From the NCBI GenBank assembly GCA_036567205.1, contig DATCVA010000230.1:1-23387 (forward strand): a stretch of DNA of 23,387 bases. The letters are read 5' to 3'. Positions within the stretch are counted from its first letter, which is position 1, and each line of letters starts with the position of its first letter. Under the pieces are notes generated by a model, which had not been told where the DNA came from, ran no database searches, and saw only the letters and a program-made list of their open reading frames with translations. Position numbers and translations under genes: made by a program. This DNA comes from DATCVA01 sp036567205 (lineage in GTDB: Bacteria; Pseudomonadota; Gammaproteobacteria; Burkholderiales; Burkholderiaceae_B). Shown here piece after piece: positions 14,855-23,387 of this stretch.

Positions 14855-16417
14855 GTGGCGTTAAATATTCTGGCAGTTACTTCTGAAGCTTTCCCTCTCG
14901 CCAAAACGGGTGGGCTGGGCGACGCAGTTAGCGGCTTGGCGCAATCGCTTACCAATTGTGGGGCAGCCGTTACTTTATTGCTACCCATGTATCGCGGTGT
15001 TCAGTCGCATTTGGACCGTATCAAGGAAGTCGCGCAACTCGACGATTTGCCCGGCGGTAACGCCGCGCTAATGGCGGGACACTGTCCCGAGCTAAACCTT
15101 CCCGTCCTGCTGCTGGAAAACGATGCCCTATATAACCGTGAAGGCATTTATGTTGCGCCCGACGGACAGGAATATCCCGACAACGCACTACGATTTGCAG
15201 CGTTGGCTCACGCTGCCGCGCGCATTGCACGCGGAAATCTTCTCATGGCACGGCCCGATATAGTGCATGCCCACGACTGGCATGCCGCGCTCACGCCATT
15301 GCTAATGCATCAGGCCGGCATCAAAAACGTCAAAACCATACTGACATTGCATAACATTGCATTCCAGGGTGTCTTTCCCATGGAGCTGGCTGCCCAGTTA
15401 GGCATAGATGAACGATACTGCACCGATGCCGGCGCCGAATTTTGGGGAAAACTGAGTTTTCTGAAAGCGGGGATTCGTTTCGCCGACGTTGTTACCGTCG
15501 TCAGCGGCAACTATGCACGTGAAATACTAACGCCGAAATTTGGCTGCGGCTTACAAGGGTTATTGGCTCAACGCGGAAGCGACCTGATTTCCATCGCCAA
15601 TGGCATTGATACCAAATTGTGGAACCCTCACTGCGATCCATACCTGCATGGTCACCAATTCGATTCGCACCGGCTCAAGAATAAAACGCTGTGCAAACGC
15701 GACTTGCAGCAAGCCTTCGGATTAGCGGAAGACGCCGGCGCAACCATCATGGCCATGGGCAGTCGCCTGACCACACAAAAAATGGCGGATATAGCCATTG
15801 ACGCCATCCCCCGGGCACTCGATACGTATCCATCGTTACAAATGTGCGTCATGGGCCGGGGCGACAAAAGTCTTGAAGCATCGCTGCGAACCATGGCGCA
15901 GCGCTATCCGGGCCGATGCGGAGTCCATATAGGCTTCGATGAGCCCCGCGCCCACTTGCTGCATGCCGGCGCCGACATCCTGCTGCACGGCAGCCGTTTC
16001 GAGCCTTTCGGTTTAACGCCGCTTTACTCCATGCGGTATGGCACGATCCCCATCGGATCGAAAGTGGGCGGCATGGTCGACACCATTACCGACCCGGGAC
16101 CACAGCGCGAAATCAGCGCAATGCGAGGGGCGTCGGGCATTTTGTTTGAAGGCGAAACCGCCGATGCGATGGTGCAGGCCATAGCACGTGCCATGACACT
16201 GCGCGAACACCCGGATATTTGGCTGGCCATGCAAAAAAATGGCATGGGCGCCGACTTCAGCTGGGCCAAAACGGCGCCCGCGTATATGAGCTTATACCGC
16301 TCTCTGGTGCCCGGCCCGACGCGGTTTGAAGCACGTCCGGCCCGGCCTGCGCGCCACCCCATTCGCCTGCCAAAACGCGCGCCCGCATCGGTTATGGCGA
16401 CTCAACCGGGTACTTAA
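14855..16417 (+). CDS. glgA: Glycogen/starch synthase-family glycosyltransferase GlgA
   Basis: GT5 enzyme that extends alpha-1,4-glucan from a nucleotide sugar. It has the ADP-glucose-binding KTGGLGD at the N-terminus (Lys17), HAHDWHAAL, LTLHNIAFQG, ISIANGIDTKLWNP, SRLTTQK and the C-terminal HGSRFEPFGLTPLYSMRYG with conserved Glu383. Most relatives read EPCGLTQLY there; Phe385 and Pro replace Cys and Gln. After the normal end near residue 488 there is a basic, Pro/Arg-rich tail of about 32 residues. The start is a GTG with GAGGAG six bases before it. No glgC lies in the window, so the donor (ADP- or UDP-glucose) or even a maltose-1-phosphate-forming role, as in mycobacterial GlgM, cannot be settled here. 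It is first in the glg operon, behind a sigma54-type promoter. Confidence 0.92.
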   Translation: MALNILAVTSEAFPLAKTGGLGDAVSGLAQSLTNCGAAVTLLLPMYRGVQSHLDRIKEVAQLDDLPGGNAALMAGHCPELNLPVLLLENDALYNREGIYVAPDGQEYPDNALRFAALAHAAARIARGNLLMARPDIVHAHDWHAALTPLLMHQAGIKNVKTILTLHNIAFQGVFPMELAAQLGIDERYCTDAGAEFWGKLSFLKAGIRFADVVTVVSGNYAREILTPKFGCGLQGLLAQRGSDLISIANGIDTKLWNPHCDPYLHGHQFDSHRLKNKTLCKRDLQQAFGLAEDAGATIMAMGSRLTTQKMADIAIDAIPRALDTYPSLQMCVMGRGDKSLEASLRTMAQRYPGRCGVHIGFDEPRAHLLHAGADILLHGSRFEPFGLTPLYSMRYGTIPIGSKVGGMVDTITDPGPQREISAMRGASGILFEGETADAMVQAIARAMTLREHPDIWLAMQKNGMGADFSWAKTAPAYMSLYRSLVPGPTRFEARPARPARHPIRLPKRAPASVMATQPGT

Positions 16418-16439
16418 GAACAAGAGGCACGGCCCGGTC

Positions 16440-19400
16440 ATGACAAAATCAATAACCGCCCCCATGGCTGAACAGGCACGCATCTATTACGTCACGCCTG
16501 CACAAGTAGGGCGATTATCCGGCTTGAACTACGGCCATCATGCACAGTGGGAAAAAGTCTGTGAACAGGCCAGCGAAATGGGCTTTAATTGCCTGCTGAC
16601 GGGGCCGCTATGGACTTCTGCCAACGATAATCCCGAACTACCGGACGACCCGGACGCGCCTGATCCCGCGCTGGATGATGCGCACTCCTTACTTGACTGC
16701 CTTGTCCGCTTATCGGAAATTTGCGTTCAGCATGAGTTGTCGCTTTTTCTGGACCTGACCCTGGACCGGGCTGCCGACAACGGCGTCCTGGCCAATAAGC
16801 ACCCCGACTGGTATGGCAAGCCCGGCAGTTCTGCGCTGGACCCACGCCATGCAGTGGATCGCCACGCGGTGCAGTTGCACACCACGGACGGACGGGCTCC
16901 TCCTGGTTTTATCGACGAGTGGGCCCAGCGGCTGTCAACCTGGACTCAGGCCGGCGTGTCGGGCTATCGTTGCAATACACCGCATTGCCTCACGGCCGGC
17001 GATTGGCGGAACCTGATGCAAAAAATTCGCACCGCCCGGCCCGATACCCGCTTCCTGGCCTGGACGCCGGGGCTGACTCCACAACAACTGACGCGTCTGG
17101 CATTCGCGGGCTTCGATGCCACATTTTCTTCTTTACCCTGGTGGGACTATCGCGCGCCGTGGCTGGTTGAGGAACATGCCCGCCTGCGGGCCATCGCCCC
17201 GGTAATCGCCATGGCCGACAGCCCTGGCGAGAACCGAGCGATAGACAACCGCCTGGATGCACAAGCGCGCCGCCAGCAAGCTGTTCAGGCTCTTTGGACG
17301 GCCGCCGCACTGGGCGACGGCATACTGATGCCGCTGGGCTTTGAAAATGAAGCGGGCCAAAAAATAATTGTTGGCGCCAACCGCTGGCTGAGGCAACAGC
17401 GCAGCACTGCGGCATCGCTGCATTTATTGCGAGGAGCCGCCGATTACACGGCGCTTCTGCGTTATGAGCTGCGCAACGGCAGTGCCCTTAAAACCCCGGC
17501 CCGCCTGCTGCTCGTCAACCCTGACCACCATCGATCAGTCAAACTGGATTGGCAAACCTTGCAGACCCGATTGCCGGACGGCTATGCACAAATCCGGCCG
17601 TGGGGGCATCCAGCGCTTCAAGCTGATCGTGACCCCATGTTATTACGTGGAGTTCCTTCCAACGTTGCAATTCCGTCCGCGCGGCACATATTGCCAGAGG
17701 AGCTTCCCTCAACACTTCCGGCCCTAAGCTGTTACGTCGTCCAGGCGGTGCCTACCGCGTGGGTCATCCGGGCTACACCGACTTCCGAAGAACAGCGCAA
17801 AGGCGCTATAGCCGCCCTGCGCAAACCGCGTATTGCAATCGAAAACATTACTCCATCAATCGATGGCGGACAGCACCCGCTGAAGCGCACGACGGGAGAG
17901 GAAGTGCGAGTGGAGGCGGACGTTTTCATGGATGGTCATGACAAGATAAGAGCGGAACTAATATGGAAGGCCATTGACGAAGAGCACTGGCACGCCATAC
18001 CCATGGAGCTTATAGCCAATGATCGCTGGCGCGCTTCGTTTTATCCGGAGCGGCTGGGGCGGCATGAGTATTCCATACAGGCCTGGCGCGACGCCTGGGC
18101 CACGTACTGCGATGAGCTGCAAAAGAAAGCAGCAGCCAAACAGGATGTATCGCTGGAAGTCGAGGAAGGGCGAATACTAATCAGTGCGGCGTTAGAGCAC
18201 GTCAAAAGCAACACAGCTAAAACTGAAACTGAAACTGAAGAAGCATTGTCAAGCGTCCTTGAAAAACTCGGCACGCCGCAATCGACAAAGAAACCATCGA
18301 AGAAGGTACAGGCTACAGCGCCGGCAACCGCGCAGCTCCATCCTGTACCGACGGCCAGCCAGAACCAGATCGATACGCTATTGTCGGACGAGGCCGCGCA
18401 AGCGATGCAAGCCGCCGATACACGGCGCTTTCTAACGCGCAGCCAAACACTCTATCCGGTAACAGTGGAAAGGCAGGCGGCACGCTTTGCCAGCTGGTAC
18501 GAGCTTTTCCCCCGGTCTCATAGCCCCGTTCCAGGCCAGCATGGCACACTGGCCGACGCGGCACGCCGCTTTGCCGACATTCGCGCCATGGGCTTTGATG
18601 TAGTGTATTTTCCGCCCATCCACCCCATCGGCCAGCGCAACCGCAAAGGTAAAAATAATGCATTGACCGCCGGTCCCGACGAGCCCGGCAGCCCTTACGC
18701 CATCGGATCAAGTGAAGGCGGTCACGACGCCTTGCATCCCGAATTGGGTTCACTGGACGACTTTCGCCGTGTAATGGCGGTGGCGCGCGAACACGAGCTT
18801 GAAATTGCGCTGGACTTTGCCATTCAGTGCTCGCCCGACCACCCATGGTTAAAAGACCATCCCGCATGGTTTGCATGGCGCGCCGACGGAACTTTACGCT
18901 ATGCGGAAAATCCGCCCAAACGTTATGAGGACATTGTCAATGTCGACTTCTACGGCCCCCCAAACAGTCGCCAGACCACGTTATGGATGGCATTGCGCGA
19001 TGTCGTGCAATTCTGGGTGAATCAAGGGGTGCATCTTTTTCGAGTAGACAACCCACACACAAAACCGCTGCCGTTCTGGGAATGGCTGATTGCCGACATT
19101 CAAAGCCGCCATCCCGACGTACTGTTTCTATCGGAAGCCTTTACGCGGCCAAAAATGATGTACCGGCTGGCCAAAATCGGTTTCTCGCAGTCTTACACCT
19201 ACTTCACCTGGCGCGACACCAAAACCGAACTTACCGAATATTTAACCGAGTTGAATCAACCGCCCGCCGCCGATATTTTCCGGCCGCATTTTTTCGTGAA
19301 CACTCCTGATATCAATCCCAAATTTCTGCAGACGTCAGGGCGTCCCGGTTTCTTGATACGCGCCGCTCTGGCAACAACCCTCTCGGGGCTTTGGGGCATG

Positions 19401-19859
19401 TACAACGGCTTTGAGTTGTGCGAAGCGCGGGCGCTGCCAGGCAAGGAAGAATATCTTGACTCGGAAAAATACGAGATTCGCGCATGGGACTGGGACCGCC
19501 CCGGCAACATCATTGAGGAAATCAGTCAGTTCAATCGAATCCGGCGCACCAACCCGGCCTTGCAAACCCATCTGGGCCTGCGGTTTCATACGGCCAGCAA
19601 CGACAACATAATTTTTTTCTCTAAGGCCACGCCACAACGCGACAACGTTGTACTGGTGGCCATCAACCTTGACCCTTTTTCAACCCAAACCGCCACACTG
19701 GAGCTGCCTCTTTGGGAATTCGAGCTGGCCGATGACGGTGAACTGAATGCCGAAGACCTGTTCAACGGCCATCGCTTTACGTGGCATGGAAAATACCAGT
19801 ACGTCGAATTGAACCCGCAACGTCCTTTTGCAGTTTGGCGAGTAGCCAGGCCAGCCTGA
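16440..19859 (+). CDS. glgE: Alpha-1,4-glucan:maltose-1-phosphate maltosyltransferase with pseudo-amylase N-terminus
   Basis: Transfers maltosyl units from alpha-maltose-1-phosphate to growing alpha-1,4-glucan. The C-terminal two thirds is a standard GlgE: beta-sandwich N-domain from about residue 467 (IENITPSIDGGQHP), then the GH13 barrel from about 680 (RFASWYELFPRS) with nucleophile Asp870 (FRVDNPHTKP), acid Glu899 (FLSEAFTRP) and Asp957 (NTPDI). At 1139 residues it far exceeds the usual 660-700. About 460 extra N-terminal residues form a decayed amylase-like barrel with Asn179 and Trp208 at the catalytic positions. A Lys/Glu/Ala linker of some 100 residues (about 566-665) includes a TETETE hexamer repeat. 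I start at ATG 16440, after the glgA stop; an in-frame ATG at 16326 lies inside glgA. AAGAGG lies about 12 bases upstream, rather far. The treS-mak gene follows after 23 bases. Confidence 0.93.
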   Translation: MTKSITAPMAEQARIYYVTPAQVGRLSGLNYGHHAQWEKVCEQASEMGFNCLLTGPLWTSANDNPELPDDPDAPDPALDDAHSLLDCLVRLSEICVQHELSLFLDLTLDRAADNGVLANKHPDWYGKPGSSALDPRHAVDRHAVQLHTTDGRAPPGFIDEWAQRLSTWTQAGVSGYRCNTPHCLTAGDWRNLMQKIRTARPDTRFLAWTPGLTPQQLTRLAFAGFDATFSSLPWWDYRAPWLVEEHARLRAIAPVIAMADSPGENRAIDNRLDAQARRQQAVQALWTAAALGDGILMPLGFENEAGQKIIVGANRWLRQQRSTAASLHLLRGAADYTALLRYELRNGSALKTPARLLLVNPDHHRSVKLDWQTLQTRLPDGYAQIRPWGHPALQADRDPMLLRGVPSNVAIPSARHILPEELPSTLPALSCYVVQAVPTAWVIRATPTSEEQRKGAIAALRKPRIAIENITPSIDGGQHPLKRTTGEEVRVEADVFMDGHDKIRAELIWKAIDEEHWHAIPMELIANDRWRASFYPERLGRHEYSIQAWRDAWATYCDELQKKAAAKQDVSLEVEEGRILISAALEHVKSNTAKTETETEEALSSVLEKLGTPQSTKKPSKKVQATAPATAQLHPVPTASQNQIDTLLSDEAAQAMQAADTRRFLTRSQTLYPVTVERQAARFASWYELFPRSHSPVPGQHGTLADAARRFADIRAMGFDVVYFPPIHPIGQRNRKGKNNALTAGPDEPGSPYAIGSSEGGHDALHPELGSLDDFRRVMAVAREHELEIALDFAIQCSPDHPWLKDHPAWFAWRADGTLRYAENPPKRYEDIVNVDFYGPPNSRQTTLWMALRDVVQFWVNQGVHLFRVDNPHTKPLPFWEWLIADIQSRHPDVLFLSEAFTRPKMMYRLAKIGFSQSYTYFTWRDTKTELTEYLTELNQPPAADIFRPHFFVNTPDINPKFLQTSGRPGFLIRAALATTLSGLWGMYNGFELCEARALPGKEEYLDSEKYEIRAWDWDRPGNIIEEISQFNRIRRTNPALQTHLGLRFHTASNDNIIFFSKATPQRDNVVLVAINLDPFSTQTATLELPLWEFELADDGELNAEDLFNGHRFTWHGKYQYVELNPQRPFAVWRVARPA
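18220..18240 (+). repeat. Short hexamer tandem repeat inside glgE
   Basis: About three and a half copies of the six-base unit AAACTG, encoding alternating Thr-Glu (residues 594-600) in the linker before the catalytic barrel. It keeps frame, and a gain or loss of whole units would change only linker length. Confidence 0.7.
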
Positions 19860-19882
19860 ACGACAAGAACGACGGAATACAT

Positions 19883-22800
19883 ATGGCCCAATCCAAGAAC
19901 ACCGGCGCAACACAAGACAGCGACCTGCTCTGGTACAAGGACGCCGTTATTTATCAGTTGCATATCAAATCGTTCTTTGATGCCGACAACGATGGCATCG
20001 GAGACTTTGCCGGGCTTATCAGCAAGTTGGACTACATCGAAAACCTGGGCGTCAATACGATCTGGCTGCTACCGTTTTACCCCTCGCCGCGTCTGGACGA
20101 CGGCTACGATATTGCCGATTACCGCCGCGTTCATCCCGATTACGGCTCGATCGGGGACGCCAGAAATTTTATCCGCGCGGCGCATCAGCGCGGACTGCGC
20201 ATCATTACAGAGCTGGTTGTCAATCATACGTCCGACCAGCACCCATGGTTTCAACGCGCCCGCCAGGCAAAGCCGGGGTCGGCGGCACGCAATTTTTACG
20301 TCTGGTCGGATAATGACCAGGCGTACTCGGGCACCCGTATTATTTTTTGCGACACCGAAAAGTCGAACTGGACGTGGGACCCGGTGGCTGGCGCGTACTT
20401 CTGGCATCGATTCTATTCCCATCAGCCTGATCTCAATTACGACAATCCCCGTGTTCTTAAAGAGGTCATTAATGTCATGCGGTTCTGGCTGGATATGGGC
20501 GTTGACGGTTTACGCCTGGACGCCGTGCCCTACCTGGTTGAACGCGAAGGCACCAACAACGAAAACCTTCCCGAAACACATGATGTGCTTAAACAGATCC
20601 GGGCCGCCATGGACGCCAGCCACCCGGGGCGCTTGTTGCTGGCCGAAGCCAACCAATGGCCCGAAGATGCCCAGGAATATTTTGGATCGGGCGATGAATG
20701 CCACATGTCCTTCCATTTTCCGTTGATGCCGCGCATGTATATGGCCATCGCCCGCGAAGATCGTTTCCCCATCACCGACATCATGCGCCAGACACCCGAG
20801 ATTCCCGACAGTTGCCAGTGGGCAATTTTCCTACGCAATCACGACGAGCTGACGTTGGAAATGGTAACCAGCAACGAGCGCGACTACCTGTGGAACGTAT
20901 ATGCCGCCGACCGGCGCGCCCGCATTAATCTTGGCATACGCCGCCGCCTGTCGCCACTGCTTGAACGCGACCGGCGGCGCATAGAACTGATGAATAATTT
21001 ATTACTGTCGATGCCCGGCACCCCGGTTATTTATTACGGCGACGAACTGGGCATGGGTGACAACATCCATCTGGGCGACCGCGATGGCGTTCGCACCCCC
21101 ATGCAGTGGGCGCCCGACCGAAACGGCGGCTTTTCGCGGGCCGATCCGGAAAGCCTGCCGTTGCCGGTACTGATGGGTCCGCTGTATGGCTACGAAGCGG
21201 TCAACGCCGAAGCGCAGCAACGCGATCCGCATTCGCTCCTGAACTGGACCCGCCGCATGCTGGCCAAACGGCAGCAGACCCATACTTTTGGACGCGGCAC
21301 TCTGCGATTTTTATTTCCTGGAAACCGCAAGATACTAGCTTACCTGCGCGAATACGAAGACACGTCTTTGCTTTGCGTCTCTAACTTGTCCAATGCCTCG
21401 CAACCCGTCGAGCTGGATCTGAGCGCCTTCAACGGCCGCGTTCCCATCGAGCTTCTGGGCGGAACACCCTTCCCCACAATCGGCGAGCTGCCCTATTTGC
21501 TGACCTTGCCGCCCTATGGGTTTTACTGGTTCGAGCTAAGCACCTCGGCCTTGCCCCCTACCTGGCACGTAACGGGTCCCGAGCAAATGCCCGAATACGC
21601 CACACTGGTTCTGCGCGGCCGCACAGGCTACCGCCTGACCGACGGTTCAGTCCGTATTTTAAGCAATGAAGTATTGCCCTTATACCTGCAACATCAGCGC
21701 TGGTTCGCCAGCGACCAGCGCATCACGGCGGCACAGCCGGCCTATGTCATACCCCTACCCGGCCTGAATGAAATGTTTTTAAGTGAACTGGACGTCACTC
21801 TGCCGCAGGGCTCAGCCCGTTATTTTTTGCCGGTCGCCTTGTTCTGGAGCGAAACATTGCCGCCCTTGCCCCAGCAATATGCCCTGGCGCGAGTGCGCCG
21901 CGGCTCAGAGATGGGCATGCTAACTGATGCCTTCAGCGTCAGTGAGTTCGCCACGAACCTGCTCGAAAAACTGCGTGCCGGCACGGAAATTTCGGCTAAT
22001 AGCGCAGCGGGCCCGGTCATCATCAAATTCCAGCCTGAAGAGGCATTGAAAACACTGGAGCTACCCGACGAGTTAACAATCGACTGGTTTCATGGCGAAC
22101 AATCCAATAGCTCTTTAACCCTGGGCAACACGGCCATACTCAAGCTGATGCGCCGGATAGTCAGCGGCATTCACCCTGAAGCCGAAATGACGCGCCAGCT
22201 AAGCCGGGCAGGCTACACCAACTCGCCGACGCTTCTGGGAGAGATTATCCGCCTGGATGAACAAGGCACGCCGCATACGCTTGCTCTCTTGCACCGCCAT
22301 ATTTCCAATCAGGGCGATGCCTGGACCTGGACTCTGGCTTACCTGAAACGCACTTTGGAAAGCGCGGTGCTGACGGGCGAAAGCCGCGCCGATTACAACG
22401 AAGAGCTACTTGGCTATCAAGCCATTGCAGCTACCATCGGCCGGCGGCTTGCTCAATTGCACGCCGTACTGGCCCTGCCCTGCGAGGATCCGGCTTTCGC
22501 TCCACAAGCGACCACCGCCGCCGAAGCACGCCAATGGTCCAAAGACATTCGAGCAATGCTGGGCGCCGCCCTAAAGGCCCTGGCGCAGCATAAACATACT
22601 CTCACGCCGGCTGCTCGCGAACAGGCTGACGAGCTCCAGGAACAACGCCAGGCGCTGTTCGCCGAAATTGACAAGCGGGCCGATATGGCCGCCGGGGCGG
22701 TCAGTATTCGCATACATGGCGACCTTCATCTGGGTCAGGTGCTAATCGCTCAAAACGACGTTTATCTGATCGACTTTGAAGGAGAACCAGTTCGTCCGTT

Positions 22801-23203
22801 AAGCGAACGCCGACGCAAGAGCAGTCCTTGGCGCGATGTAGCAGGGCTGTTGCGCTCTTTCGATTACGCTGCGGCGACATCAGCCCAGGATGTGAACAGA
22901 AGCGTCGAAGAGGCTCTCTTGAATCAATTCAAGCTTAGCGCCGGTGAAGCATTTTTAAACGCCTACCGTGAAACCGCACGGGAAAGCGCACAGCCGGCCG
23001 AAGGCAGCTGGAACGAAGAGCCGCGCGACACGGCATTGCTGGAGCTTGCCTTGCTGGAAAAAGCCGCCTACGAAATTTGCTACGAAACGGCCCATCGCCC
23101 GGATTGGACTCCAATTCCTTTAGCCGGCCTGACTCAACTTGCGCAGCGCCTTTTGTCAGGAACTGCGTCATCCTCGGGACTATCGTCTAATGAGCCATCC
23201 TAA
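19883..23203 (+). CDS. treS: Trehalose synthase-maltokinase fusion (TreS-Mak)
   Basis: Bifunctional enzyme: the first half isomerises trehalose to maltose, the second phosphorylates maltose with ATP to maltose-1-phosphate, the GlgE substrate. The TreS barrel (about 1-545) opens WYKDAVIYQLHIKSFFDADNDG and has nucleophile Asp213 (LRLDAVPY), Glu255 (LLAEANQWPED) and Asp321 (RNHDEL). The maltokinase half (about 590-1090) begins QHQRWFASDQRI and has the kinase-like catalytic loop HGDLHLGQVL (Asp947) and metal-binding IDFEGEP (Asp964). Fusions of about 1100 residues are common in Proteobacteria, so the 1106 residues are expected. I start at ATG 19883 (MAQSKNTG), 23 bases after the glgE stop; an upstream in-frame ATG at 19781 lies within glgE. 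The stop overlaps glgB by 14 bases. Confidence 0.95.
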   Translation: MAQSKNTGATQDSDLLWYKDAVIYQLHIKSFFDADNDGIGDFAGLISKLDYIENLGVNTIWLLPFYPSPRLDDGYDIADYRRVHPDYGSIGDARNFIRAAHQRGLRIITELVVNHTSDQHPWFQRARQAKPGSAARNFYVWSDNDQAYSGTRIIFCDTEKSNWTWDPVAGAYFWHRFYSHQPDLNYDNPRVLKEVINVMRFWLDMGVDGLRLDAVPYLVEREGTNNENLPETHDVLKQIRAAMDASHPGRLLLAEANQWPEDAQEYFGSGDECHMSFHFPLMPRMYMAIAREDRFPITDIMRQTPEIPDSCQWAIFLRNHDELTLEMVTSNERDYLWNVYAADRRARINLGIRRRLSPLLERDRRRIELMNNLLLSMPGTPVIYYGDELGMGDNIHLGDRDGVRTPMQWAPDRNGGFSRADPESLPLPVLMGPLYGYEAVNAEAQQRDPHSLLNWTRRMLAKRQQTHTFGRGTLRFLFPGNRKILAYLREYEDTSLLCVSNLSNASQPVELDLSAFNGRVPIELLGGTPFPTIGELPYLLTLPPYGFYWFELSTSALPPTWHVTGPEQMPEYATLVLRGRTGYRLTDGSVRILSNEVLPLYLQHQRWFASDQRITAAQPAYVIPLPGLNEMFLSELDVTLPQGSARYFLPVALFWSETLPPLPQQYALARVRRGSEMGMLTDAFSVSEFATNLLEKLRAGTEISANSAAGPVIIKFQPEEALKTLELPDELTIDWFHGEQSNSSLTLGNTAILKLMRRIVSGIHPEAEMTRQLSRAGYTNSPTLLGEIIRLDEQGTPHTLALLHRHISNQGDAWTWTLAYLKRTLESAVLTGESRADYNEELLGYQAIAATIGRRLAQLHAVLALPCEDPAFAPQATTAAEARQWSKDIRAMLGAALKALAQHKHTLTPAAREQADELQEQRQALFAEIDKRADMAAGAVSIRIHGDLHLGQVLIAQNDVYLIDFEGEPVRPLSERRRKSSPWRDVAGLLRSFDYAAATSAQDVNRSVEEALLNQFKLSAGEAFLNAYRETARESAQPAEGSWNEEPRDTALLELALLEKAAYEICYETAHRPDWTPIPLAGLTQLAQRLLSGTASSSGLSSNEPS

Positions 23204-23387
23204 GCATCCCGGCCTGCATCGCCGCTCTCGTGCTGCCGGCGCCCCCCCGAAGCCCACAGCGCCGGGCATTGCCGGCCGGCTGCTGGGCGACCTGGATCTG
23301 CACCTGATCGCTGAAGGACAGCACGGCAACCTGGCCGATTGTCTTGGCGCACATGCCATGACCATTGATGGCGAGCAGTTCAAACTT
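23190..23387 (+). CDS. glgB: 1,4-alpha-glucan branching enzyme, N-terminal fragment
   Basis: Partial gene running off the right edge; 66 codons are present with no stop. The protein begins MSHPKHPGLHRRSRAAG, a basic Pro/Ala-rich leader, then DLDLHLIAEGQHGNL followed by LGAHAMTIDGEQFKL. This matches the entry to the first carbohydrate-binding domain of GlgB, where relatives read an LGAHP motif followed by a VDG block. Branching enzyme makes alpha-1,6 branches in the linear glucan produced by GlgE and GlgA, so it is the expected last member of this cluster. The ATG lies inside the treS-mak end (14-base overlap), pointing to translational coupling. Identification rests on this short stretch and on gene order. 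Confidence 0.85.
   Translation, partial: MSHPKHPGLHRRSRAAGAPPKPTAPGIAGRLLGDLDLHLIAEGQHGNLADCLGAHAMTIDGEQFKL

Noticed and set aside
16326..16439. N-terminal extension of glgE from an ATG inside glgA
   Set aside because: The 38 extra residues are the glgA tail read in another frame and show no conservation pattern; the ATG at 16440 follows the glgA stop.
19781..19882. N-terminal extension of treS-mak from an ATG inside glgE
   Set aside because: TreS proteins begin shortly before WYKDAVIYQLH; the extra residues are out-of-frame glgE coding sequence.

Overview
The window looks like a chromosomal segment of a betaproteobacterium, most likely order Burkholderiales and close to Alcaligenaceae. This rests on gene content: a def-fmt pair divergent from dprA, a Bug-type tricarboxylate binding protein, an APS-type cysH with cysD and cysN, and a GlgE-type glycogen cluster. 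There is no phage, plasmid, CRISPR or RNA gene. The placement is inferred from protein resemblance, not from a search.

Layout. 70-1543 (minus): def and fmt, formylating initiator tRNA and deformylating new proteins. 1702-4389 (plus): dprA, HMG-CoA lyase and a small two-helix membrane protein. 4407-6417 (minus): two orphan periplasmic binding proteins, one amino-acid type and one Bug type, without permeases. 6502-7197 (minus): yggS. 7347-10441 (minus): cysH, cysD and cysN, which activate sulfate to APS and reduce it directly to sulfite; an intrinsic terminator follows. 10743-12032 (plus): gdhA, whose stop overlaps the stop of a convergent sigma54-type response regulator (12029-13369, minus). 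13599-14603 (plus): a second sigma54 activator with no receiver domain, head to head with the first. 14855 to the right edge (plus): glgA, an oversized glgE, a treS-maltokinase fusion and the start of glgB, which together can convert trehalose through maltose and maltose-1-phosphate into branched alpha-glucan.

What stands out. (1) A near-consensus -24/-12 (sigma54) promoter lies immediately before glgA, right after the two sigma54 activators, suggesting that the GlgE pathway is under bacterial-enhancer control. (2) A dispersed, roughly 108-bp imperfectly palindromic repeat occurs three times between genes (7251-7330, 9581-9688, 14671-14780) with a 19-bp conserved core; it resembles a MITE. 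(3) A perfect 14-bp inverted repeat contains both the Shine-Dalgarno and the GTG start of cysH in one arm. (4) The extra 460 residues of GlgE look like a decayed duplicate of its own catalytic barrel, with Asn and Trp at the nucleophile and acid positions at exactly the same spacing.
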